Source of the DNA: Sambucus nigra | Lineage: Eukaryota > Streptophyta > Magnoliopsida > Dipsacales > Adoxaceae | Direction of reading: 5' to 3' | Assembly: GCA_949130495.1 (NCBI GenBank) | Contig: OX422210.1 | Coordinates: forward strand, 502,859,760-502,923,759 | DNA: 64,000 bases | In this document: positions 10,673 through 24,053 of the stretch, in pieces | Layout of the letters: each line of letters starts with the position of its first letter | Numbering within the stretch: the stretch's first letter is position 1 | Program-made: the position numbers and the translations under genes | Notes under the pieces: model-generated | Database searches by the model: none | Told to the model about the DNA's origin: nothing | The model's input: only the letters and a program-made list of their open reading frames with translations

Positions 10673-12220
10673 TGACCAAAAAATACCCAAAGGAGCGGGA
10701 TGAATTAGGTTTGAGTTTTTTAAATGTGAACAAACTAACTATAGTGCAATCTACTATACAAGTTTGAGTTTAGGAGATTTGCAAAACAAACTTTTTAACA
10801 CGTTTCAATGCAACACACCCACGTCTACAATCCAATATGATACCCAAGAAATCTTCACCAACTCTAGTCCTTCCGTCTTGGACCAATGCCACTTACACAT
10901 TTGAGAGCAAACTTCCATTTAAGGATCCACAGGGAAATAGATTTCAAGTAACACTAAAGATAAGCACCCATTCTTTACTAAGGCTCTACAATACACAACC
11001 CTTGAAGTCTAGTTTAGTGAAGATGCGTTAGTTGAAAAGCGAAGAGAGTTATTGAGAGAGCTTTTCAGGATGAATAATGTATAATCAAATGCCCTTACTT
11101 TTTGGTTGCTCCAGAAATGCTTTAAGATCAATCTCAAGTGTATAGATGTGAATTCTAGTGAGGAAAAGTTTAGACTCAATAGATGACTCTGCGTAGTTTT
11201 AAACACAAAGTTGTAAATTCCATAGAGAGATTATAGAAATACCTTAATTTTGATAGATATATTTGAACCTTGCCTTTGATGTCCATTTGTAGTCTTGAAC
11301 CCAATATGGCCATTGGTGTTCGTAAAGGAACCCAACCGTTGGAGGTTTCCAAATGCAAATGTTCAGCCACTACTCCTTCAAGTATATACATTTGAACCCA
11401 GATTTCATATTATATTTTAAACATTTTTGAAAGTACATGTGCATCTATATATTCATATAGACGATGTTTTGAATGAGTTGGGATCTTGCTAGAAAAATCT
11501 TATACTTTCGGGAGTTGGGATCTTGCTAGAAAAATCTTATACTTTCGGGTGCCTCTTGACATTGTTGATGCGCCTAAATCTTTATGTACATGTATATACA
11601 TCACAACTTCTTGTTGTTTGAGTTCGAAAAAGTATCTAGGTTTAGTATTTGAGCTTATATCTTTTTTTTTCCCTTTCGAATTGAATTCAAATAATTATAA
11701 TAATTACTTAGGTGTTGCTTATGTTTAACTCATAAGTTTGAATCTGAACCTTTCAGACTTAAGAGGTACCAAATAATATTTTTTTTAAATGAGTAAGAGG
11801 TTAACGGCTATTTTTCACTCTGAATGGGTCTAAATACATTCATTCAGTAGTGCATTCAGGCATAAAAATAAGCATATTTTTCAGAGTCAGATTTCAAACT
11901 TCAGATTCAGAGTTTAAATTTCAGATTCAGATAAAAAATCAAATGCAACCTTAATATTCCAAGGGCATTTGCATGTCGAGCTTACATAGATTTCTGATTG
12001 TCTTGATAATATTTGAAATTTTGTCTTTGATCTTCAACATTCGTGAAGACTTTGTGTTCCGCATATTGGGACTCGTGTTTGAACAACATTGTATGATCCT
12101 TTATATGTCGTTAATATTTGAAAATGTCCTCTTGTGCAGTTGATCTTCATGTTTTGATTCTCTTTACCCACATGTCGCCTTTTGTTAATGACTCATGTAT
12201 TTAATATTAAACGTGTCATG
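10673..12220. other. AT-rich stretch without recognisable gene
   Basis: May include the LTR of the relic suggested by the primer site at 10656. Contains a perfect 37-bp tandem duplication at 11475-11548. Translations on both strands are short and without family motifs. Confidence 0.35.
11475..11548. repeat. 37-bp direct tandem duplication
   Basis: Two adjacent copies beginning GAGTTGGGATCTTGCTAG (11475-11511 and 11512-11548), identical by eye. Confidence 0.9.
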
Positions 12221-12381
12221 TATAAAAACAACTCATGCGGAAAAATTAAATTGGCACAATACATATTTTGTTATCATCAAAATTATATGTATGCCCTCGA
12301 CAGAATGTGTTAGGCCAACATCATCGTTTTAATATGTAAGCCTTTGCTGGAGTAATTCTATCACATTATCGTAATTTGTGA

Positions 12382-12424
<43 letters not shown>

Positions 12425-12575
12425 TTATAAAAACAACTCGGAGTGAAAATTAAATTGGTATAATACATATTTTGTTATCATCAAAATTATGAGTACGCCT
12501 TTTACAGAATATGTTAGGCCAACACCACCGGTATATGTAAACCATTGTTGGAGTTCTTTTTATCACATTATATGA
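12221..12575. repeat. Diverged direct duplication flanking a (TG)n(GA)n microsatellite
   Basis: A ~160-bp block (12221-12380) recurs at 12426-12575. Shared anchors include TATTTTGTTATCATCAAAAT and GTTAGGCCAACA. A TG run (12382-12400) followed by a GA run (12401-12424) sits between the copies, so slippage or unequal exchange at the microsatellite is a plausible origin. Confidence 0.75.
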
Positions 12576-12779
12576 GAGAGAGAGTTGTCTATCACATTAC
12601 TCCATTATAGTAATTTATTGGAGTTTTTTTTAAGTATTTAATAATAATTACAAAATTTATGATTTAAATAAGGGTTAGTTACACTTTCCTTCTTGAACTT
12701 GACTCAATTTTTCATTTTGCCACTTGAACTTCCATTTTGTGGATTTAATTAAGGGTTATTTTTGTCCATTTCAAAATGA

Positions 12780-13516
12780 AGGGGCATTTTAAATTTTCTA
12801 TATTACATATGCTACTAAAAAACAATTAAAAAATCTAAAAATTACTAAAAAAACCTTTCAAAAAAATTTGAAAATGACAAAACAATATATAAAACATTTG
12901 GAAATCAAAAGCTATATTTAAAATTTCTAAAAATGATAGAAAAATAATTTTAAAAAATTGCAAAATATGAAGAAAAAAAATATGAAAAATACTAATAGAT
13001 ATTAAAAAAATGATTTCTAGCAAGAAAAAATGCTTAAAAAATTGATTTTCAATAGAAAAAATCCCCGTTTTCCCCCAAAAATGATTTTTCCTCCCCAAAA
13101 AATGATTTTAGGCAACACAAAAATTATTTAAAAAAAATTGATTTCAGTTAAAAAACTATAATTTCTAGGGGAAAACATGTTTTCCACCAAATAAAATGAT
13201 GTTCAACAAAAAGTTGTTTTCCTCCCAAAAAAATGATTTCCAACGACAAAAAAAATTATTTTCGACAAAAAAATAAATAATAAAAAAATGATTAAAAAAC
13301 GTGATTTCATTTTAAAAAAATGATTTTCCAAAAAAAAAAACTTTTTCACCAACAAAAATGATTTCCAACAACAAAAAAGTAAAAATAAAAATTTGATTTT
13401 AGTTCAAAGTATTTGATTTCCAAAAAAGAAAAATTGTTTTCAACAAAAAAATGATTTCCAACAAAAAATAAAAAATAAAAAATAAAAAATAAAAAATAAA
13501 AAATAAAAAATAAAAA
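12780..13516. repeat. A-rich low-complexity tract with irregular ATGATTTCCAACA-type repeats
   Basis: Over 700 bp of A-rich sequence with many imperfect copies of a motif like AAAAATGATTTCCAACAAAA. It ends in an AAAAAT-type hexamer or heptamer array (13463-13516). Open frames here are artefacts of the composition. Confidence 0.8.
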
Positions 13517-13714
13517 CGCATTTCAAAATCTCCATTTCTTTTTCGTGGTAAACCCAACTCGTTTTCCAAATCATATATGAACCTCCAAATCGATAAAAGA
13601 TCTGACGTAAAAAACATCCAATTTGAACATTATCCACCATGCGTTGATGAGATAGAAAGGGACAATGGGTAAAGGGTGGAAGAGGGCAGTGGGACGGAGG
13701 AGGGCAGTGTGTGC

Positions 13715-13862
13715 ATGTTTTTGTGTGTGCGCGCGTGCGCGTGCGTGTGTTTCGTGAAAGAAGGAGAGAGAGAGGAAGACGAAGATGAAGATGAAGATGA
13801 AGATGAAGATGAAGATGAAGATGAAGATGAAGATGAAGAGAGCTTTGGTGCTGTCATGTCTT

Positions 13863-13896
<34 letters not shown>
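13715..13896. repeat. Cluster of microsatellites: (TG/CG)n, (GAAGAT)n, (GA)n
   Basis: TG/CG alternating run at 13715-13750, about ten GAAGAT units at 13776-13838 and a GA run at 13870-13896. The hexamer array yields a Glu/Asp frame on plus and a poly-Ser frame on minus; neither is accepted as a gene. Confidence 0.9.
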
Positions 13897-13900
<4 letters not shown>

Positions 13901-13929
13901 GAAAGAGGAAGAGAATAGCGCGGACGAGT

Positions 13930-14739
13930 TAAAGATCCTCCTAGGTTAATTCAAGTGTGAGAATAGGACCTACGCTAATATAGAGTGGCTTCGTTTCTTA
14001 GTCTAGTAGTGAGGTGAATATATCACAATTCAGCATGTGTGCAATTGACACAGAAAACAAACGGAATACTCTCGAGAGAATTTAGGAGCATATTGTGTAA
14101 GTCCCAGGGAGCGATTTTAAGGGAGATTCATTTACAATTGCCCTCATAATAGGAATGAACTAAAATACCCTCATTTTCTCTCATGTCCCATGCACATGAT
14201 TCATTTTTTCATTCAAAATTAACGTTGTTAACAATAGGGAATTATTTGAAATCGTTTTGAAAGTTTAGGGGGTTAAGTCTAGAGAAAGAAAGTTCGGGGG
14301 ACAAAATAAAAAATGGGCTAAAGTTCAGGAGGAAAAGTGTAATTAATCCTTTAAATACTTATACTTCGACAATATTATTTGCTTTATTTTGACTAATCAA
14401 ATGGTAAATTTGTCTTTTTACATACTCGCGATTATGAATACCAAGTGAAATGTGTCAATAATAAAATCGATAAACTATTATGTAGAATAGTTAAAAAGAA
14501 TTCATTGGAGCTCATTAGTGAGTTTAATGTAATTTACCCTTATATTTAATTTGATTATGTCGACTTGAAAGTGACAATTTTATTAATGGGTTTGAGTGTA
14601 TATTTATTAGTAGTAGTAGTTCCCCTGACATACTTGACTAGCCCTCGGTGCCCCCCATTGCATTTCAACTACCGCTGAATCAACAATCAGTTCTAATGGT
14701 TAGTTTGCAAAATTGTACAAGTACCTCACAAATAACAGT
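13930..14739. other. Intergenic, no gene seen
   Basis: AT-rich sequence without coding signal. A trinucleotide TAG run lies near 14610. Confidence 0.4.
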
Positions 14740-15691
14740 TCAATGATTTCGAATTTTGACCCCCGAAAGCCAATCATAAGGGGAGTCATCAAATTTTTTT
14801 TTGGAGGACACGCCTTGATTTGTAAAGCGCGGGCAAATACATCTGATGGCTCCATTAATGGAGTGAATAAAAAAATGCATCTTCAATAAAGAGAACCAAA
14901 CCAACGAATACCGGACTATGGGTTCGCTCAGCACTCGATTTGCTGCCATTAATTAGACTATTAGCAAATTTCGCACCATCGTAGGTCGGGTCGAATGGGG
15001 GTTGAGCAACGATCGCACCACCCATGATGTGCTCCCGCTAGCCACCTAGATGTACAAGGTGAGGATTGGGGAGTCTTTCAAGTTCATGAAGTGTTACATT
15101 ACTCTCAAGGAGGACATTTTAAAAATAGAACTTAAAGCTCCCAACATGGTGCAAGCAGCTTAAGAAGGCTATGGGTGCGTAGAAATATAGTGGAAGTGCA
15201 ACCACCAACTCTGAGCCTGACCTATCCTCTGCGCGCCTGCCAAGAAAACTTATGTGCCTTACATGGATGACGTATCGTTTGAGGACGACACCATTCTGAT
15301 ATTCACTCAGTCGAGAGTACAATGATCCATCGACATAAACACCGCAAAAAAGAAGACGAAAGCCCAAGAACATCACCTCAACTAACAGTGTTCATGAGTT
15401 CTTGGTAGTTTTAAACATGCGCTTTCACTCTCTTGAGAATAAACAATTAGTGCAGGTTGACACTAAACATGTCTTGTTGAAAATAAAGCTAAGGTTCACC
15501 TAAAAAGAAAGATGACGATGGAAAAAAAAGAAGAAGTTATAGTGAATTGTGACTATCCTAATATGGATCCTCGTACACAGATGTATTGGAATGTCATGAA
15601 AAAATCCATCATTTACAAGTGGGAGGCTGAGCTGACAGCCGAGCAGGAGAAGCGAGCGAAAGAACGAGATTTCGAGTTCCCGAATGAATGA
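14740..15691 (+). pseudogene. Degraded PIF/Harbinger ORF1-like (Myb/NAM-associated type) relic
   Basis: Conceptual reading of the plus strand with several stops gives a pattern typical of the second protein of plant PIF/Harbinger elements, often annotated as GST-T3-like or NAM-associated. A MGSLSTRFAAIN piece is followed by ISKFRTIVGRVEWGLSND, then MYKVRIGESFKFMKCYITLK (about 14920-15120). The last part, 15512-15691, is an open 59-codon frame (NCDYPNMDPRTQMYW, KWEAELTAEQEKRAKERDFE) that looks like a charged C-terminus. No transposase is found next to it. The match is by pattern only and could be wrong; the 15512 frame is the part most clearly coding-like. Confidence 0.35.
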
Positions 15692-17104
15692 TGTATTTTT
15701 TCAAATGTTTAATTATTACTATTGATGGTAACGCTAGGGGTAGGGATAGGCCTAGGCCTAAATTGACTTAGTTGGATAGTGTGAAAAAGGACATGATATC
15801 ACGTGGTTAAATCGAAGAGTAGCATAATGGAAAGATAAGATTCATGTAGCCGACCTCATATAATTAGAAAAAAAGACTTTGTTGAGTTGAGTTGAGTTAT
15901 TTATAGATTTGTGAATTTAGGTGTCAACTTAACTTTAAATTTTTATTGTTGCGATTTATTATTAAATCAATGTGTACCTAATGAAATTAACATAACACAT
16001 TTAATTCAAAACAAATTTCACTTCAATGCATTTCATTAAGGATTCTCAATTACATTAAACAAAATTCATTATCATAAATTAAAACCAACCACCTTACAAA
16101 TATATGTCCCACTTCGATGGCTTTTGGGGGTGTAGTGGTAATTGCGTTGAGTGGAGGAGGGAGACAATATCCATTAGAACTTGCGTTTCGTAGCCAACTT
16201 AATCTCCGGCTATAACTTTGGCTCCCACACATGTTCCGGGTTCGAAACCATATTTGAATATGTTATTGGTTTGACAAATGAGGGTGGAGCTAGCGATGAC
16301 GATAGTTTGTTATTTCCTGCAAATAGTAATAGAAATCAGGGTTTAGTTAACCTTAAGACGTTTTCATTGATTGAGAAATCTCACATATGCCCAACTAGCG
16401 TCCTCGTACGTGCTGAATCTTTGTATGGGTGGGCAATCGGTGTGTTCAATAGCGTTGCAGATGTTATCGTAAATTTGGGAGTAGACGCCTTTGAAAACAA
16501 TGTAAAATCCCAAATCACTCATTGCCTAAGGTGCAAAGTTTAAATTGATTAATGTGATGGCTAAAATTCTTTGGGGGAGATTAATAGGCTAGAAATGGTA
16601 GTTGGTGGCCTCCTCGCAATTATGCCACGCAAGGCTTGCTATCAAATTTGCAAGTTTTGGGAGGAAATAACATTTTGCTCAATGACTGAGTAAAATAGTA
16701 ATGCTACTTTGCTCTTTGCCTTGGAGATGGTCTAAGTGAGTTATTTTACTCTTAACACCATTTAATAGGCACCCCACTAGTCAATGGGTATGTATGCCTT
16801 TCATTTTAACCCACTTTCATTCTCTTTCTTTCTTCTTTCCTCAACCCAATCTAAATCCTAACCTTAAACATTGCATTCACCTCCCAGGCTTACAACCAGC
16901 CTCAAGATCCGACACCCCCTTCTCTCTCGACGTGATCCTCTCCCTTCTCCACTATCTCTCTTTATCTCAGTGCCATTTTTCTCTATACGCACGAATTTAT
17001 GTATATACCCACATATGCACATTTATTCGTGTTTATATGTGTGTATATACACACTTGGAGAGAAAAATAAGGGCGGGGGTTGTTCGAAAAAAAAGACGAA
17101 GGGG
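15692..17104. other. Intergenic, no recognised gene
   Basis: Includes a 120-codon open frame at 16181-16543 with no recognisable motif. A segment at 16670-16735 ends CCTTGGAGATGGTCTAAG and resembles the end motif near the Harbinger relic at 57065. A pyrimidine-rich tract lies at 16800-16980. Polymerase III box-like sequences near 16130 and 16222 are too far apart to call a SINE. Confidence 0.35.
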
Positions 17105-17345
17105 CACTAGAAAAAAGTCTTTTTACAACGGCTAAAAAGTGCTATAAAAAGCTACTTACATCACTTTTAATTATAATCAAAAGCGTCTTAAAAATCACCG
17201 TCATAAAAAAAAATTCAAAACAAGTCTTAAAAATAGAGTCTTTTAAGACGCGCTATTTACAAGGGTTGCAAAAAATTAAAAAAAGTCTTAAAAATAGAGT
17301 TTTTTAAGACGCGTCATTTACAAGGGTTGTAAAAAATTCCCCGAC
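17105..17345. repeat. CACTA left terminal inverted repeat and subterminal repeats
   Basis: After CACTAG the region has repeated motifs AAGTCTTAAAAATAGAG, TTTAAGACGCG and TTTACAAGGGTTG in two tandem blocks (about 17215-17275 and 17285-17335). Some are inverted relative to each other (GTCTTAAAA / TTTTAAGAC). Such subterminal arrays are binding sites for TNPA-type proteins in characterised CACTA elements. Confidence 0.75.
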
Positions 17346-18479
17346 ATCCTACTACTTGCCCCAAAGCGTCTTAAATATGTTTTTTTTATAGGATGCGTCA
17401 TTTGAATGCATATCCATACATTACATTAGAAAGTTATCTTACAAAATAAAATCAACACAAATGTTCTCAAAATTAATTCTAACTAGTTATATCCATATAT
17501 ACATTCCAAAGTTGTCATGCCAATATATACATTCGAAAGTTGTCCTACCAATATATACATTAAAAAATTATCCTGCCAAAGTTAAAAAGTATTTTTTTCG
17601 ATTACATTTCCATCCAAAATAAGTTAAAACTAAAAATTTCCATCTCAAATAATGAAAAATGTAACTATTATAAACCTAATATGTCCTCGACATTCCACCA
17701 CAAATGCCCGGTCCATTCTTTCTTTGCAAAATCACTTTCCATAAACCTACAAAAGCGTAAAGAACATACTATAATCACTTGCAACAATAAACCAATTTAT
17801 TAAAATCCATATAACCAAAATAACCACATAATAACCATTTGATTTTGCATAAGTGAAAATAACAATAAAATTCTTAAACATGTAATTTTTTATGTCGGAC
17901 TGAATTTTAGACACTATTAAATTTAGTTAAACTTCACACAATACGTTGCATTTGTATTGGATTTTTTTTATAATCATGTTGTTTCATGTACGTGTCAAAC
18001 TTAAAAACATCTTCACGAGAATCATCTTAACAACCCTCAACCATAAAAAATATCCCCCCCCCACCAAAAATGTAGCAGCCTCCTCCCCAACATCCCCTAC
18101 CCTAGAAACAACAAAAAAAGGTAGCCCCCCTAACACTGAAATTCAGCAACGACCTCCCAGTGAAGCACTGTCCCCAATATTTAGTCCGACATGTTAAATA
18201 TTTAATTTTTATATCTGACTAAATAGTGTGAATTTTAGATAATAACATTAAATATCACGCGTATGAGGGAGAGGGGGGGGGGGGGGGGGGGGGGAGGGAC
18301 TTACTATGCTTTGAGGTGCCTTAAAATGAATCGAATGAAATCAACTCGTACATCATCAATCCCATCCTTTGTGTATATCTCTTTCTTAAATAACACGCTC
18401 ATTTTAAACAATCCAATAATAAATGATGAGTTTTTAAGACATATATTAAGAGATGATGGAAATAAATATAATTAATTAC
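17346..18479. other. CACTA internal non-coding region
   Basis: AT-rich, with three ATATATACATTCGAAAGTT-like short repeats near 17500-17570, a C-rich stretch at 18052-18063 and a 22-base G run at 18273-18294. No coding signal. Confidence 0.5.
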
Positions 18480-20206
<1,727 letters not shown>

Positions 20207-20420
20207 GGAGGTCTTCACAAAAGTCCAACGTAGAAAAAATAATGAAACGAAGTGGAGAAATGAGAATTCTAAGATTCAACACGAAAGCGTCAAACCATTA
20301 ATTATCTAAATAATAGTCTATGTGGAATGATTCAACACAAAAGATTCAACACTACTCGCTTTTGCCAAATGATCATAGTAGAGTTTTGTATGATATGAGA
20401 TATATATAATAGTTATTTGT

Positions 20421-20640
20421 ATGCCTTAGAATGTTCTGAAAGCTATTCTGCAACGAAAGAATCCCAAGATGATTGATTAATTAATGGAGCATACTTCTTT
20501 AGTGGATGTTTAAGAATCATTGACCTATCTTCAAATCTTCGAATCCATGATGTGCAAAGTTGGGATTTAAACTGCTTCCAAGTCTTAGCCATCTTCGATT
20601 ACACTTGACTTTTGCTCCTCGGATCGATATCAAACTTGAC
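20421..20640 (-). pseudogene. CACTA TNPA/Transposase_24-like exon, broken
   Basis: After an AG acceptor near 20641, the minus strand reads VKFDIDPRSKSQV, stop, then AKTWKQFKSQL, KYAPLINQSSWDSFVA, stop, SEHSKAYK. The pattern WKxFKxxL followed ~30 residues later by a WDxFV block is that of the plant En/Spm 'Ptta' transposase family domain (Pfam Transposase_24). It precedes, on the same strand, the domain at 19739, so both belong to one gene now split by the peroxidase insertion. Two in-frame stops are present. Confidence 0.6.
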
Positions 20641-20644
20641 CTAA

Positions 20645-21665
20645 AGATAAATAAATTAAACCCCAATTAAAATACAACTAAATCTAAACAAAATATATAT
20701 CTGTCAAATATGAACAATTGATAATTAATCGATATTTACCTGTATTGCACTCCATAACTTATTTTTATATGTATTTGACACCTCATGCCATCTTCTATAA
20801 TTGATTGAGACAATGGACTTAATTAACAATCCGCAATCGTATGTCGATGTAAACTATAACACGATCAAATGGTTTAAATGCTTATGCTTACTTTTCAACG
20901 AGAGAATTTAGGCATGTCAAAAGCTAGAGGTCAAGTATATTATGGTGAAAAATATTGTAACTCATTTCTATTGGCACTGTTCATTTATATATTGGTTAGT
21001 TTGTAAACATGTGTCGACGTTACTTATGGACTTCAACTTTCCCTACTCAATGATTCATTTTGTTGGTAAATCTGTACACATTAGCTTTTGAATCTAATTT
21101 TTTTTATATAGTCTTCAAGATGTATTCTCAAACAACCTGTAGATTTATAAAATCAGTTTGTTCCTAATAGTTATCAAACTGGTGTACATGTAAGCATACC
21201 CAAGATGTGACATCATAGGAATTTGACGACTGATCTTCTTTGTTTGTTAAGTGGAACTATTAATGGTATGTTATTATATCTAAACTACTTACTTTTATCA
21301 TAGTACATGGGGCTTAGACAATCTGAACTTGGCATGGAAATTATTAGCATAAAGGTTTGTTCAGTAGTAGTGTTTTTTGTAAAGTTAGAGAGTCATAGAG
21401 CTCTACTAAAATTAATTCTATAACATATTTTATTAGTCGAAAAAGAGACCTTGTACTGAAATACCCACCCACTGGGCACAAAACCCAAGCTCGAGAACCA
21501 AATCAAAACACACTACAAGAGGTACATACGAAGAGTGTCTTATAGTTATTTGGATATTTTTATAGAAGTGTATATGTATATGTGTGCATATAGGCTTCCT
21601 TAAGATGGGCTTAGTGAGCAGGTTCAAGGTGAGGGCGCATAAGGTTTAAATGCAAACTAAAGTAG
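20645..21665. other. CACTA internal sequence, no domain recognised
   Basis: AT-rich with short frames only. It may contain upstream exons or introns of the minus-strand transposon gene, but I cannot identify them. Confidence 0.35.
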
Positions 21666-21670
21666 ACAGA

Positions 21671-24053
21671 TGTCACACCCCGCTAAATTCTAGCGTCGGC
21701 CGCTACCAAAACTAAGTCGTGTGCAAGTAAATAAAATACCATTCTTAGCATGTGACGGATATGAGACATATAAAATCAATCCAAACGATAAAGAATTAAA
21801 TCAATCCCAATTGATAACAACCAACTATGCGATAAAAGATCCATCACCGTGCTAAACTCCAATAATAATCCAACCTCCAATAATATAAAACTGAATAAAC
21901 TCCAATTGAATCCATAATGAAAATATTTGAATAAAACACATAACAAATTTGGAACCGAATGGCCCAATCAAAATCATAAACTGTCTCAATGTAAAAACGA
22001 CGGAAAATAAGCTAAACTAAACTACTAAGCAGTAATATAAAATAAACTCCAGCTGTACCTCCAAACGATAATCTCCAAATAGTCCTATGCAGCTTCTCCA
22101 AAACTTATCCTGAAAAAGTTAGTCAACGCACGAGGTCAGGGCCCCGAACATGAATACACACTACTCAACTCAAATAGGATCCTTGAATCCAGACAGTAGC
22201 ATTATAAGAGATAAATTTCACAATAAAATATTTAATTAAACGAAATATAATTAAACGCAATCGTAATAAATCACTATCTACCCTCGATCATTCTTATTCA
22301 AAAATGCACACCAATATGATTTTAAATATCTAAGTCCCATGTTGTTAATTTAATTTAATTAACTCAATTTATCATTCTCTTTAATTTATTTTAATTATAG
22401 CGGTCCCACCAAAGTTTTACACTTCCTCTTGTCAATAACCAGTTGATCCATTTAAACTGTCGATCCCGCAATATGACAGGGTTCCACACACGACACGACA
22501 CAGACGCAAGCTGACTTGTTTAAACTGTCGGTCCCCGCACATTATGTCGCCACCAATTTTAATAACCATTATTATCTTAGGCATTAATTCTCATTTATAT
22601 ACTTCATCAATTTACCCCACCCGTATTATCGATGCGAGATCCTCAAAATACCCCTTATTCCCATACATAAGGGTGCCCAAAGTACACATACGTCCTATCT
22701 TATGAATATGATGAATTTCTAACAATCATAACTTCCTAGTCTCATCCCTAGGCTAGCGCAACAATAATAAAACATGAAAATCAGCATAACTCCAAAATAT
22801 AAAATTTGCATAAATCTACACTAATTAGTCCCATACCTAGCAAGCATAAATCATAACCAAGGCCTACTCACTAGTCCCATACCTAGTAAGCATCCTGCAA
22901 TTAAGATGAGCAATATACTACCCAAAAGCTCCTCGTTCATGCGATGAAAAAAATGACTAAAACAAATCACAATTCAATATGCACAACATAGCAATTTAAT
23001 TATCAAGGTCCCAATTTAATTTAAATCAATTAATAACGCCGTCGTTGATTTCAACACAATTAATTCCACTGAATAATGTTAAATTAATTAACATGAAATA
23101 ATATTCCTTACGTCATAATCATCCTCTTTTATAAGTCATCTAATTTTTATAAGCGTGAACGCGTCCCATTAACCATATAAATAATCCCATAAAAATTCTA
23201 CATGAGAACCTATTCCCAAAACAATAAAAATCCAATAATCTAACCTACGCACTCAAAGGTTTCAAAGATTAATTTATATTCAAAAGTTTCATAAAAACAA
23301 TACCAAAATTTAAGTGTCCACTTTCTCTAATTAAGTTACTAATTGATTTTAATCAAAAACACATTATTAAGGATTTGTGAGACACTTAAGACGCATAATA
23401 CCAAAGGCAGAGAATAAAGTATTCATGCCTGTGGTTTAGATGAAGAAAATCCGAGTTGACGGTTGGATTCCTCTTGAAAAATTAGCAAAGAGTCGTTCGT
23501 GAACAATCTTGTGAAAACACCAATTAAGCCTTTAAATATTGAGTTAAACACTTGATTAAGTTTGGGGCTAAAGTTTGTAGATGAAAGAGAATAATTTTGG
23601 AGAGGTCTTCCGGTTAAAAAGTTGATGAAAAAGTGATTTGAAAAGCCAAGTCATGAATTTGTTGTGATATATAAAGGATTAAGAGTTTGATTAAGAAAAG
23701 AGTTCTAATCGGATACAAACACTAAAAAGAACATTTCGAACGATCGGACCATTGGAATTGGCTAAAATTTGGGGGTGTAGTAGCTGAAGACGAGAGGAAG
23801 TTGCACAAAAAAATTCAGCTCAATCGGACGATCGAATAATTTTATATATTTTTTTTCTAGAGAGTTTTATATTTTGAGGACTCTTCTAAACGGCCCCAGA
23901 CTTATATATACTCATATTAGGAGTCTTGTAATCTAGCTTTCTGAATTCTGAATATAAAAACCAACATATTTAATTATTAACAATAATAAAATTATTTTTC
24001 TCTAATTTTCGAATTAATTAAATAATTAATTAATAAAAACATGGGGGGTTACA
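21671..24053 (+). repeat. Solo LTR (~2.4 kb) nested in the CACTA
   Basis: Starts TGTCACACCCCG and ends GGGGGGTTACA, the TGTnACACCCC...GGGGTGTTACA type of ends seen in long plant gypsy LTRs. The flanks ACAGA (21666-21670) and ACATA (24054-24058) would be a 5-bp duplication with one change. No internal coding region or partner LTR is present. The interior has LTR-like stretches (a Cys/Gly-poor, non-coding body and TATATATAC near 23911). Orientation is inferred. Confidence 0.55.

Noticed and set aside
13676..13918. Open frame with poly Glu-Asp (plus) and poly-Ser (minus)
   Set aside because: Produced by the (GAAGAT)n and (GA)n microsatellites; no flanking gene structure.
16120..16235. Possible tRNA gene or SINE (A-box-like near 16132, GGTTCGAAACC near 16222)
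   Set aside because: The boxes are about 90 bp apart and no cloverleaf or SINE body could be drawn.
16181..16543. 120-codon plus-strand open frame
   Set aside because: No recognisable domain, homopolymer-free but isolated; insufficient evidence to call a gene.
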